From Oscillospiraceae bacterium (GTDB taxonomy: Bacteria; Bacillota; Clostridia; Oscillospirales; Oscillospiraceae), in assembly GCA_017456645.1 (NCBI GenBank), contig JAFTIZ010000034.1:1-46648 (forward strand): a stretch of 46,648 nt of DNA, written 5' to 3'. This document shows positions 10,701 to 18,164 of the stretch, piece after piece (within the stretch, counting starts at the first letter, position 1; each line of letters opens with the position of its first letter). A program made the translations under genes and the position numbers. The notes beneath the pieces are model-generated. The model made no database searches, was not told the DNA's origin, and was given only the letters and a program-made list of their open reading frames with translations.

Positions 10701-11986
10701 ACTGCGCTAAGCTGGCCAATGTTGAGAACCTGCAGTTCGCTCAGGTCATCGACAGTTATGCTTTTGCCTATACCGCTCTGACGGAAGTTGATCTGACCGC
10801 AGCGATTACTCTGGGTGACTTCGTGTTCCTGAAGGAAGAGTTCGCTCCCTTCGCTGTCAAGCTGGGCAACTCCCTGACCAGTATTGGCGACAACCCCTTC
10901 GCTATGTGCCAGATCAAGCCCTTCAGCATCGAGCAGGTCGTGAACTTCAACGGCGTGGACTATGTGACTCAGGTCTACACCTACGACATTACCGACACCG
11001 TTAAGATCATCGACGGCTCTCTGTACAGCAAGGTACCCAATGGCTACGAGCTGATCGTTTATGCCGGCACCGAGCATTCCAATGTTCACATTGCTGATGG
11101 TACGATCCGCATCACCGGCTATGCATTCGCTTGCAGCGATGTGCAGATGGTGACTCTGCCTTATACGGTTAATGCCATCGGCCACAAGGCCTTCTACGGC
11201 TGTAAGGATCTGAAGTGTGTTGTATTCACCAGCTACGATGCTCCCATCCTGGAGGAGGAGTTCGATAAGTCTTACTACGAGTCCTTCGAGCATATCCCCG
11301 GCACCGGTAACTACGGTGAATACACCGATTACGATGGCACTGAGGTGACCATCACCGGTATGGCTCTGATTCCCTACTACATGTGGAATGCCAACAGCGG
11401 TCAGTACTACAATGTGTTCTACGGCGCCAACTTCGTTGATTACATTGGCTACGTGGATAATAAGCTGACCATGGTCAGACCCGTCAACGGCCAGCACTAT
11501 GATACCTATATCCTGAACCAGTACTTCAACCTGACCATCAACGGCGCCGCCGGTGCGGATGACACCACTCTGGCTGCTATTGCTGCCATCAATGCGATCC
11601 CTGAGCGCGTTACCTACGAACACAAGGCCATCGTTGAGGCTGCCCGTGCCGCCTACAGCAAGATCGCCACCAAGGAACAACAGGCTCTGGTCACCAATTA
11701 TGACGTGCTGATCTCTGCCGAGCAGCGTATTACTGCTCTGGCACCCACTCCTGAGGAGCCCCCCGTTGTCGATGAGGTGATCAAGACCGGTGCCCCCTGG
11801 CTGGCCTGGGTCGTGATTGCTCTGGGCATCGCCGGTGTTGCGGTTGCCGTTTACTTCGATCGTAAGGGCGGCAAGAAGAAGGATACTCAGCAGACTCCTG
11901 CCGCTGAGCAGGCTCCCGAAACTGTGATCCCCGAGACTCCTGTTGAGGAAGTGCCCGTCAACGAAGAGAACGTTTCCGAGGAATAA
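4736..11986 (+). CDS. Giant membrane-anchored subtilisin-like (S8) protease with PA, Big2-like and BspA-type LRR domains
   Basis: A 2416-residue surface protease. An N-terminal hydrophobic segment (about 12-28) serves for export and a propeptide-like region follows. The S8 catalytic residues are visible: D213 (VLDTGLD), H287 (HGTHVSG) and S607 (GTSMACP). The long gap between His and Ser holds a protease-associated domain at about 440-560, as in C5a peptidase/lactocepin-type envelope proteinases. Fn3-like beta domains follow, then two Big2-like domains (about 1158-1218 and 1268-1345). Residues about 1367-2160 hold more than twenty BspA-type leucine-rich repeats with the IGxYAF pattern. A helical stretch, a transmembrane helix at about 2354-2373, a GGKKK stop-transfer and an acidic tail end the protein. 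No LPXTG is present. It lies just upstream of a peptide importer, which suggests protein breakdown for nutrition. The substrate and LRR ligand are unknown. Confidence 0.92.
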   Translation: MKKKSLNNVIRASCICLLVVALVIGIFAVPNGEVSGYNASYIELMDNAPKLNLKDYLDSSVMFELPSTVKDDDQISVIITVDVANLMDAYEAGDKTMSFKDYALYSEEAAEIDEQIAAERAKVLAALDDQKIAYATGDCYNTLLSGFEISIKAADFKATCKSLTKGQGIIVSEVYEKCETQLVENEVNVFSTGIFNSSGCGYDGSGMVVAVLDTGLDSNHTAFSTNNFTSNKLGLTYKDVAALVGKTVANKMYGGLTVDDVYINDKVPFGYDYADNDPDVYSTHNNHGTHVSGVIVGKDDVITGVAPNAQLVSMKIFSDVYDSAISSWILSALEDCVILGVDVVNMSLGTACGFARESDEEIMNGVYDKLRNAGISVIVAASNSYSSAFGSEKNGNLPLTSNPDTGTVGSPGTYKGVMSVASINGEETPYLKFGDKIIYFDEANNGAAKELDFVKNLLGDETSKDLEFVVIPGVGRSADYTGMDVKGKIALVRRGSNTFEEKAMIAEAQGAAGIIIYNNVSGDIKMNVGDAKLAVCSISQDDGKMLAAAGGGKLTISVDQTSGPFISDFSSWGPTPSLNIKPEITAHGGNILSSVTGGGYDRLSGTSMACPNLAGVVILLRQYVVENFPSIANDNVKVNEMVNKLMMSTADIALNTNGLPYAVRKQGAGLANLTSCLNTKAYLTTFDKNGDAMDKPKLELGDDPKKTGVYEMTFAITNFGSSTLAYDLGGYVLTEGVSDTKTNAGETTVTEEAYALDGAIEIVSVSGGSVNGKNISVEGGKEAKVTVKITLTDADKAYLDTSFKNGMYVEGFLTLEATSGTDVNMGVPYLAFYGDWTKAPMMDLDYYATNADELDDGINPEDKTMADAYATRPIGGVSEDYVSYLGSYYFIQNPDDIVISANRDYIALSNQEGTIHSLRFVWAGLLRNAAKIVITVTDDTTGEVIFETVDVDVRKSYGDGGSIYPANVEIEFDTMDYNLSNNTEYTVKLVGYMDYGDGGLETNASNVFEFPLVVDFEAPTVTDVQYYYEYDKTMKKNRLYAKVGIYDNHFTMASQVGYITTDVDSEGNSSAAMKVFSKYMTPVYSQRNSTTYVTYELTDYIYTIKEEALNANSFVLTVYDYALNMATYEIGLPDDYVDFYFDALEEGLTLSPNEVFSLEPLVHPNTEWAELLEFTSSKASVVRVVNNKLVATGSGMATVKVRDPATNKSLTFKVTVLKEGDEGYRRYDKPVADVFNLTGYTTMKAYYMVDSNDKLLGDTGDVRFFDGKYSLSMYPSESVALSYDLDAFFPNDTKVVFETSNENIVQITQGGVVTAKKEGFASVTIRVLMDDKSTYYSETVTIEVKDPYVYNGGILNHYYGNGGLVNIPADLSLTEIGSFAFSNFDYVQKTPEELAIDDQSTSKQWYIGENTITKVVIPEGVKKISAYAFAQLTALEEIVLPSTLESIEYGAFYGCSKLQKITFSGENNLFIINQNAFENCDLQGTIDLTGACVISDYAFAGNQDLKGIVTDESLLSIGQYAFAGCKSLKDVTITSDKVKYGAYAFTDCEALESFYVNASVLPEGMFYECENLSKVTIGPDVNDIGPFAFRTTKVDTFEIKSGNQAFKVQTGNVIVSADGKTLIAVAPTFRGEFNAESVGSAISVIGKGAFSHNTKITAVSLPNVTVVGEYGFGSSTGLTDVELGELTQIDAYGFFETAITKLPDMAADVTLGKYAFSHTNLVSVIIPDGMTLPEGVFSECLKLKTVIIGNNVKIGNYAFSVDKDNSFSIEHYDEDGERYFYYKFNSALTKLIIGDNAVIGKNAFAFATALESVALGENAIIGDSAFYNNSSLKDIDLSKVQSIGKYAFSGDEYNVCLDDSMSVPAVSKDGYYITQAHAAKLKVVDLSSATSVGEYAFALCSELKEVVLGENITEIPTYAFASCEDLEKIDLSKVVTIGDYAFQETEKLQSVDLSSAQDIGKYAFVNGAVLSNVTLNSNGSNIAEGAFCYCAKLANVENLQFAQVIDSYAFAYTALTEVDLTAAITLGDFVFLKEEFAPFAVKLGNSLTSIGDNPFAMCQIKPFSIEQVVNFNGVDYVTQVYTYDITDTVKIIDGSLYSKVPNGYELIVYAGTEHSNVHIADGTIRITGYAFACSDVQMVTLPYTVNAIGHKAFYGCKDLKCVVFTSYDAPILEEEFDKSYYESFEHIPGTGNYGEYTDYDGTEVTITGMALIPYYMWNANSGQYYNVFYGANFVDYIGYVDNKLTMVRPVNGQHYDTYILNQYFNLTINGAAGADDTTLAAIAAINAIPERVTYEHKAIVEAARAAYSKIATKEQQALVTNYDVLISAEQRITALAPTPEEPPVVDEVIKTGAPWLAWVVIALGIAGVAVAVYFDRKGGKKKDTQQTPAAEQAPETVIPETPVEEVPVNEENVSEE

Positions 11987-11995
11987 AAATGAATA

Positions 11996-12026
11996 CCGGG
12001 CAGGGCAGGGCGCCTGCTCTGCCCGG
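11996..12026 (+). other. GC-rich hairpin between protease and lipoprotein genes
   Basis: CCGGGCAGGGCAGG (11996-12009) pairs with 12013-12026 with only one G-T pair and a 3-base loop. No T run follows, so a simple intrinsic terminator is unlikely. It may protect the protease message end or set the expression ratio of the two genes. The lipoprotein gene downstream shows no clear promoter. Confidence 0.6.
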
Positions 12027-12057
12027 ACCGAATCAACGAAAAGGATGATGCGGAAAA

Positions 12058-13386
12058 ATGAAATTGAGAAATAAATTGGTTCTGACATTATGCCTGCTTC
12101 TCGTTTGCGTGGTATTGATCAGCGGCTGCTCCGCTGAGAAGTCTCCCTATGACGTGAACGATGCACAGAACTACAATGTCAGTGTCAAATTTGATGCCAA
12201 TGGCGGTTTGTTTACAACAAACACGTCTGTAATCACGGATTCCTTTAATATTTCCGGAATGCAGACGAATAATGCCGGTCAGGTGGAGATTCCTCTTCTG
12301 GCACCCAATGACAGCCAGCGCGGCAAGGAAGGCTTCAACGCCTACAATGCCGGTTATTTCCTGGCTGGCTGGTATGCTGAGCGGGTGGAAAGCACCGATG
12401 CGCAGGGCAACAAGGTTTATACCTACTCTGATAAGTGGGACTTTTCCACGGACAAGCTGAAGGTTCATTCCGGTGGCAGTTATTCTTCTTCTACTCCGGT
12501 TCTGACCCTTTATGCTGCCTGGGTTCCCATGTTTGAAATTGAATTCTACTGCGTGGATTCCGGAGAATATCTGGATACCATGAGCTTTGATCCCGGTACC
12601 GTTGACAGCATCTCCGTGCCTGCATGGAACATGGAGACCGGTGCCATCGATATGAATGATTTCCCCGCAAGAAACGGATACACCTATAATGGCGTGTATC
12701 TGGATCAGGAAGGCACTCAGGAAGTGACCTCCGATACCATTATCCATAGCGGCAAGGTCGACTATGAAACCGGTACCTGCTCCGACAAAACCATGAAGCT
12801 GTATGTGGATTGGCTGGAAGGGGAGTGGTTCCATATTTACACTGCCGAGCAGTTCGTTAAGAATGCTAAGCTCAGCGGCAACTACGTGATCCATGAGGAT
12901 CTGGATTTTGAAGGCGTTATCTGGCCCACTACGCTGATTCATGGCGCATTTAGCGGCACCATTCAGGGTAACGGCCACAGCTTCCGCAATATCGAAGCTG
13001 CTCAGAATAACAACTCCAAGACCGTTTCCGGTCTGTTCGGCCAGATCAAGCAGTCTGCTCAGATCACGGATCTGACAATCGAGAATGCAACTTTCACCAT
13101 TAAGAAGGGTGCTCGTGTCAGCGGTGCAAGCTTTGGTCTGCTGGCCGGTCAGATTGACGAGGGTCTGAATCTTTCCACCCTTAAGATCGTTAGCAGTACC
13201 CTTCAGATCGACTCCAACTGCGCCTTCCTATCCGACGATTATTCCATTGGCCTGATCACCGGCGGCGGTAGTGAGGCGGGCGTCGATGCCTCCGGTATTA
13301 CCTGTGTTGCTAGTGGCGAAGAGCCTGAGTCTGTGAAGATCACCATGGATGGCAATGCCATTCGCGTGGAAAAAGTTAGTGAATAA
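12058..13386 (+). CDS. Lipoprotein with Listeria-Bacteroides-type repeat region and GLUG-like motif
   Basis: A 442-residue lipoprotein. The signal peptide ends in LISG-C24. AAGGATGATGCGG lies upstream of ATG 12058. Residues about 40-160 resemble InlB B-repeat/Listeria-Bacteroides repeats (VKFDANGG, LAGWYAE, TLYAAW), and a second diverged unit follows at about 160-250. Residues about 260-400 contain a parallel-beta-like region with a GLUG-type motif (SGLFGQIKQSAQITDLTIEN) of the kind found in surface adhesins. It lies between the protease and the oligopeptide-binding protein, with 71 bases before and 27 after, so it is probably co-expressed. A role in substrate or surface binding is inferred; nothing enzymatic is visible. 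Confidence 0.78.
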   Translation: MKLRNKLVLTLCLLLVCVVLISGCSAEKSPYDVNDAQNYNVSVKFDANGGLFTTNTSVITDSFNISGMQTNNAGQVEIPLLAPNDSQRGKEGFNAYNAGYFLAGWYAERVESTDAQGNKVYTYSDKWDFSTDKLKVHSGGSYSSSTPVLTLYAAWVPMFEIEFYCVDSGEYLDTMSFDPGTVDSISVPAWNMETGAIDMNDFPARNGYTYNGVYLDQEGTQEVTSDTIIHSGKVDYETGTCSDKTMKLYVDWLEGEWFHIYTAEQFVKNAKLSGNYVIHEDLDFEGVIWPTTLIHGAFSGTIQGNGHSFRNIEAAQNNNSKTVSGLFGQIKQSAQITDLTIENATFTIKKGARVSGASFGLLAGQIDEGLNLSTLKIVSSTLQIDSNCAFLSDDYSIGLITGGGSEAGVDASGITCVASGEEPESVKITMDGNAIRVEKVSE

Positions 13387-13413
13387 TTTTATTTACATAA
13401 AGGAGTGTCACAC

Positions 13414-15981
13414 ATGAAAAAGAGAATCTTGTCTCTGGTACTGGCTGTTGTCATGTGCCTGAGCATGGGCTCCATGTTTGCCGGCTGTAATCAGACGTCT
13501 GCTGTGGATGCCTTCGTTATCATGACCGAGCCTCTGGACGGTCTGTTCAATCCTTTCTTCTACACCTCTGGTCCTGACGGCACCATTGTCGGCATGACCC
13601 AGATCGGCATGCTGTCTTCCAAGTATGTCAACGGTGAGATCGAGGTCGCTTACGGCGACAACGAGGCCGTTGTCGTTAAGGATTACGACATCACCGAGAA
13701 TGCGGATACCACCGTTTACACCTTCGTTCTGAAGAACGGCATCAAGTACTCCGACGGTCACCCCCTGACCATGGAGGACGTTCTGTTTAACTATTACGTC
13801 TATCTGGATCCCGTTTACACCGGTTCCTCCACTCTGTACTCCACCGACATTGTCGGCCTGACCGAGTACCGCACCCAGACCATTAGCTCCGGTTCCAACG
13901 ACAGCGATGACCGTATCACCGCTGACGCTTCCAAGAGAGCTCAGAACCGTATTGCTGAGCTGCTGAACCTGTTTATCTCTCTGAAGAAGGCTTCCTCCAC
14001 TAGCGAGGTTTCCTACGACGAGATGAAGGCTGCCATTCAGAATTATACTGTTAGCTCTGGTTATCAGTCCGCGGTTTCCAAGGATGCTTCCTCTGTTACC
14101 AACAAGCAGCTGCTGGCTGACTATGAGTACACCCTGAAGCTGTTCAAGGAAGAGCTGGGCACCGACTATGTCAGCGCTCAGGAGTCTTACATTGACGCTC
14201 CCTATACCTCCCACGATGAGTTCAAGGACGAAGTGTTCTGCTTCATGTTCTACGAAGGCTACGTGGATGTTGAGTACGCCGAGGGTGCTAATGGCAAGGT
14301 CGACAAGACCAAGATCGAGTCCATGACCAAGATGTACCCCGATGCTGTTAATACCAAGGAAGCTGCCATCGATTACATCTATAACGATAAGATCGCTCGT
14401 GAGTTGGATTACGTGCTGCAGTACTGGGGCACCGCCGGCACCCTGACCACCGAGTATACCGCTCAGGCCAAGGAAGTCATCCTGCATGAGAATGTTGCCG
14501 ACGACGGCTCTCTGGCTGTTAAGAACATCTCTGGTATCGTTTCTCTGGGTCACACCGATGCTGCCGGTACCACCATCAGCGTCAATGGCAAGGACTATAC
14601 CATCGCCTCCGGTCACAACTCCGACGGCACTGTTTCCAACGCTGACGAGTACGATGTCCTGCAGATCACCATCAATGGCATCGACCCCAAGGCGATCTGG
14701 AACTTCGCCATTTCTGTCGCTCCTCAGCATTACTACGGTGAGGGTAGTAAGGTCGGCATGGACATCGCCAACGATCAGTTTGGCGTTGAGTTCGCTTCCT
14801 TTGATTTCATGCAGACTGTTATCCAGTCTCCCAGAAATGTTAAGCTGCCTCTGGGCGCCGGTTCCTACAAGGTTACCGACTCTAACAACAGCGATTCTCC
14901 CGCTCAGTCCGACTTCTACAAGGACAATATCGTCTACTTCAAGGCTAACAACAACTTCGAGACCGTTGGCGAGGGTCTGAACAATGCCAAGATCGAGAAG
15001 ATCCGTTATCAGGTCGTTAGCTCTAACAACGCCATTTCTGCCCTGCAGAACGGCTCTGTTCACTACATCTCTCCCTCTTTGACCACCAAGAACTACGAGG
15101 ATCTGTCCAACCTGAAGTCCAAGGGCTACGAGATGATCACCACTGATCAGCTGGGCTACGGTTACATTGGTGTCAATGCTTCCAAGATCAACGATCAGAA
15201 TCTGCGTAAGGCCATCATGTGCGCTATGAACACCTCTCTGGCGCTGGACTACTACCGCGCCGGTACCGCTGAGCAGATCTACTGGAACATGTCCACTGTC
15301 AGCTGGGCTTACCCCAAGGGCTCTTCCGCTAACGATAATGGCAAGGATTATCCCCAGATGGGCAAGTGGAGCGATGAGATCGCAATCAACAACATTAAGA
15401 AGTACATGGAAGCTGCCGGCGTCAGCGAGGGTGACCGTGAGCTGCGTGTTACCTTCACCATTGCTGGTTCCACTCTGCAGGATCACCCCACCTATAAGGT
15501 CTTCCGTGATGCTGCTACTCTGCTGAACAGCCTGGGCTGGGAAATCACCGTTGTCTGTGATACTCAGGCTCTGACCAAGATCAGCACCGGCTCTCTGGAA
15601 GTCTGGGCTGCTGCATGGTCCTCCGCTCTGGACCCCGATATGTATCAGGTCTACCACAAGAACTCCACCGCTACCAGCACGCTGGCTTGGGGCTACAACT
15701 ACCTGAAGACCAGCGGTACCGATGAGGAGCTGGACATCATGGACAAGATGAGCGATCTGATCGACGCTGCCCGTGAGACCAACGACAAGGCTACTCGTGC
15801 TGAGCTGTACGAAGAGGCTATGGGTTACGTTCTGGATCTGGCCGTCGAGCTGCCTGTCTACCAGCGTGATGTTCTGTATGCTTACAATGGTAATGTCATC
15901 AACAGCGATTCTCTGCCCGATGATGTGAACCCCTTCTCCAGCCCCCTGGACCGCATTTGGGAAATTGAGTTCGCCAACTGA
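13414..15981 (+). CDS. oppA: Oligopeptide-binding lipoprotein (SBP family 5), unusually large
   Basis: An 855-residue extracellular solute-binding protein of family 5. ATG 13414 has AAAGGAG 8 bases upstream; the upstream in-frame GTG overlaps that site. The signal peptide ends in MFAG-C25. The family's N-terminal pattern is present (GTIVGMTQIG, then KYSDGHPLTMEDVLFNYYV at about 110-130), as is the C-terminal half with LRKAIMCAMN and DPDMYQVYHKN. Usual length is about 500-600 residues; the excess is an insertion at about 165-410, part helical, part beta. The four following genes encode the rest of the importer. It captures peptides outside the membrane for the OppBCDF machinery. Peptide rather than nickel or sugar is favoured by context, including the protease upstream. 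Confidence 0.9.
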   Translation: MKKRILSLVLAVVMCLSMGSMFAGCNQTSAVDAFVIMTEPLDGLFNPFFYTSGPDGTIVGMTQIGMLSSKYVNGEIEVAYGDNEAVVVKDYDITENADTTVYTFVLKNGIKYSDGHPLTMEDVLFNYYVYLDPVYTGSSTLYSTDIVGLTEYRTQTISSGSNDSDDRITADASKRAQNRIAELLNLFISLKKASSTSEVSYDEMKAAIQNYTVSSGYQSAVSKDASSVTNKQLLADYEYTLKLFKEELGTDYVSAQESYIDAPYTSHDEFKDEVFCFMFYEGYVDVEYAEGANGKVDKTKIESMTKMYPDAVNTKEAAIDYIYNDKIARELDYVLQYWGTAGTLTTEYTAQAKEVILHENVADDGSLAVKNISGIVSLGHTDAAGTTISVNGKDYTIASGHNSDGTVSNADEYDVLQITINGIDPKAIWNFAISVAPQHYYGEGSKVGMDIANDQFGVEFASFDFMQTVIQSPRNVKLPLGAGSYKVTDSNNSDSPAQSDFYKDNIVYFKANNNFETVGEGLNNAKIEKIRYQVVSSNNAISALQNGSVHYISPSLTTKNYEDLSNLKSKGYEMITTDQLGYGYIGVNASKINDQNLRKAIMCAMNTSLALDYYRAGTAEQIYWNMSTVSWAYPKGSSANDNGKDYPQMGKWSDEIAINNIKKYMEAAGVSEGDRELRVTFTIAGSTLQDHPTYKVFRDAATLLNSLGWEITVVCDTQALTKISTGSLEVWAAAWSSALDPDMYQVYHKNSTATSTLAWGYNYLKTSGTDEELDIMDKMSDLIDAARETNDKATRAELYEEAMGYVLDLAVELPVYQRDVLYAYNGNVINSDSLPDDVNPFSSPLDRIWEIEFAN

Positions 15982-15996
15982 TAAAGGGCGTGGCTT

Positions 15997-17091
15997 ATGT
16001 TAAAATACATTTTAAAACGAATTGGATATTCCATTCTGGTTCTGCTTGGCGTATCGCTGATAATGTACTTCCTGGTCCGGTTGATGCCTGTTGACTATAT
16101 CCAGAGCAAGATCGACCAGATGAATCAGGGCGGCGCTACTGTCCAGCTGGATACGCAGTTCGCCATGTACGATACCTATGGTCTGGAATATCCCGATAAG
16201 CTCATTGAAGCTAAGATTGATGATCTGATCGAAAAGGGTCAGCTGGATGAGGTTGCGCAATGGGAAGCCATGCTTGGCGGCGACTCCGGTTGGGCTCAGG
16301 CTGAGAAGATATTCAAGGGCTATTTCACCTGGCTGGGCAATTTGCTGCGGCTGGATCTGGGTGTCAGCTTCAAGTACGGCGTTCCCGTTGCGGATAAGAT
16401 CGCGCAGCACATGGGAACATCGTTTATGATCGCCCTGATTGCGACCATTTTTGAGTTCATGATCGCGATTCCGCTGGGTATCACCGCTGCAACGCACCAG
16501 TACAGCATTCGTGACTATGTGGTCACTGTGCTGGTTATGGTCGGTATCTCTCTGCCGTCCTTCTTCTTCGGCAACGTGCTGAAGAACTGGCTGTCCCTGC
16601 AGCTCGGCTGGTTCCCGCCCCAGGGTCTGGTTGATGCGACTATGAGTTATTCCGGTGCCGCGCTGCTGCTTGACTACGTCCGCCATCTGTTTATCCCGAT
16701 TTTGACGGTCGTGATCCTGAGCATCGGTGCCAGAATGAGAATGACCCGTACCAATATGCTGGAGGTCCTGAATTCGGACTATATCCGCACCGCACGGGCC
16801 AAGGGTCTGAAGGAGAGCGTGGTTATCAACAAACACGCTTTCCGCAACACCCTGATTCCTCTGGTTACCTCTCTGGCAGGTCTGCTGCCTTCTCTGTTCT
16901 CCGGCGCTATCATTACCGAGCAGGTCTTTGACCTGCCCGGTATCGGTAATGTTGCTCTGGTAGCCATGCAGATCGGTGATATTCCCTTCATCATGGGCTA
17001 CAATATGTTCCTGGCGGTCCTTAGTGTCATCGGTGTTCTGTGTGCAGACGTGATGTATGCTGTGGTCGACCCCAGAGTTAAACTTGAGTGA
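15997..17091 (+). CDS. oppB: Oligopeptide ABC transporter permease (OppB/DppB type)
   Basis: A 364-residue inner-membrane permease. ATG 15997 follows AAAGGGCG, 15 bases after the binding-protein stop. It begins LKYILKRIGYSILVLLGVS, the standard OppB N-terminal helix, and contains the permease EAA loop near the end of the fourth helix (SDYIRTARAKGLKESVV). The loop after the first helix is expanded by roughly 40 residues compared with typical OppB and contains a helical stretch (DDLIEKGQLDEVAQWEAML). It would form the translocation pore with the next gene product. Confidence 0.93.
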   Translation: MLKYILKRIGYSILVLLGVSLIMYFLVRLMPVDYIQSKIDQMNQGGATVQLDTQFAMYDTYGLEYPDKLIEAKIDDLIEKGQLDEVAQWEAMLGGDSGWAQAEKIFKGYFTWLGNLLRLDLGVSFKYGVPVADKIAQHMGTSFMIALIATIFEFMIAIPLGITAATHQYSIRDYVVTVLVMVGISLPSFFFGNVLKNWLSLQLGWFPPQGLVDATMSYSGAALLLDYVRHLFIPILTVVILSIGARMRMTRTNMLEVLNSDYIRTARAKGLKESVVINKHAFRNTLIPLVTSLAGLLPSLFSGAIITEQVFDLPGIGNVALVAMQIGDIPFIMGYNMFLAVLSVIGVLCADVMYAVVDPRVKLE

Positions 17092-17102
17092 GGAGGTGCA
17101 GT

Positions 17103-18161
17103 ATGGACGAACTTGAATTGAAAGAGAATAACACTCAGGAGATCGTAGATACTGAAACCCCTCTGGACAAAAATGTCCGGCTCATGTCTCCCAACCAGAT
17201 GCTCGTTCGCCGGTTCTTCCGGTCTAAGCTTAGTATTCTGGGTCTGATCATGGTGGTTGGCCTGTTCCTGTTCTGCTTCCTTGGTCCCGTTTTCTATACC
17301 CAGTGGGGTGAGACCCAGCTGGATAAGAGCGGCAAGACCGAGTATGCAACCTCTGTACATACTTATACTGTTGACGGTGTTGAGTACACCATCCATCAGA
17401 CTACCGAGACCCATCTGATCGACAACTTCCTTGCGGAGCCTTCTACTGTGCATCCTCTGGGTACTGACGATCAGGGCTACGACGTTCTGGCCCGTCTGAT
17501 GTACGGCGGCCGTGTGTCGCTGCTGGTCAGCTTTATGACCGTTATCCTGATGACCATTTTCGGTGTCATTATGGGTGGCTTGTCCGGCTATTTCGGCGGC
17601 TGGGTCGATAATATCATCATGCGTGTTTGCGACGTTCTGATGTGTTTGCCCGGTGTTCCGATCCTGCTGATCCTCAGCTCCGCTATGGACGGCTGGGTTG
17701 CGCTGGATCTGGTAGAGGAGGAGATGAGAATTTATATTCTGATGTTCTTCCTGACGGTCATTTCCTGGTCCGGTACTGCCCGTCTGGTCAGAGGTCAGAT
17801 CTTGAGCCTGCGGGAGCAGGAGTTCATGACGGCCGCTGAAGCCATGGGCTATTCCACCGCCAGAAAGATCTTCAAGCACCTGATCCCCAATGTCATGCCT
17901 CAGCTGATCGTTCAGATGAGCTTGAGCCTGGGCAGCATGATCCTCTACGAGGCAACGCTGTCCTACTTGAATATGGGCATCAAGGCGCCCTACACCGCCT
18001 GGGGCTCCATGATCAATATCATTACTACCAATCAGGATATTCTGCAGAACTATCCCAACGTCTGGGTGCCTGCCGGTGTTTGCATCGTCATCGCCGTTTT
18101 GGGCTTCAACTTCGTGGGCGACGGCCTGCGTGACGCACTTGATCCGAAAGCGAGGAGATAA
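17103..18161 (+). CDS. oppC: Oligopeptide ABC transporter permease (OppC/DppC type)
   Basis: A 352-residue permease. ATG 17103 is used because GAGGAGGTG sits 3-11 bases upstream, overlapping the preceding stop. It has the OppC N-terminal region before the first helix (NQMLVRRFFRSKLSILGL), the HPLGTDDQGYDVLARLMYGG motif, and the EAA loop (EFMTAAEAMGYSTARKIFKH). The extracytoplasmic loop after the first helix is enlarged (about 60-115, rich in Thr/Tyr). It is the pore partner of OppB. Only 3 bases separate its stop from the next ATG. Confidence 0.93.
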   Translation: MDELELKENNTQEIVDTETPLDKNVRLMSPNQMLVRRFFRSKLSILGLIMVVGLFLFCFLGPVFYTQWGETQLDKSGKTEYATSVHTYTVDGVEYTIHQTTETHLIDNFLAEPSTVHPLGTDDQGYDVLARLMYGGRVSLLVSFMTVILMTIFGVIMGGLSGYFGGWVDNIIMRVCDVLMCLPGVPILLILSSAMDGWVALDLVEEEMRIYILMFFLTVISWSGTARLVRGQILSLREQEFMTAAEAMGYSTARKIFKHLIPNVMPQLIVQMSLSLGSMILYEATLSYLNMGIKAPYTAWGSMINIITTNQDILQNYPNVWVPAGVCIVIAVLGFNFVGDGLRDALDPKARR

Positions 18162-18164
18162 TTG

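Noticed and set aside
9000-11200. DNA tandem repeats in the protease gene
   Set aside because: The repeats are at protein level (leucine-rich repeats); the DNA units are too diverged to count as tandem DNA repeats.
11770-11986. LPXTG cell-wall sorting signal in the giant protease
   Set aside because: The C-terminus has a helix and basic residues, but no LPXTG-like motif precedes it, and a 35-residue acidic tail follows. A membrane anchor is the better reading.
13408-15657. A minus-strand open frame of about 749 codons opposite the peptide-binding protein
   Set aside because: Same cause. No family motif or start signal; the plus-strand gene is unambiguous. Similar antisense frames at 283-1767, 2131-3087, 10244-12088 and 18282-19340 were dropped for the same reason.
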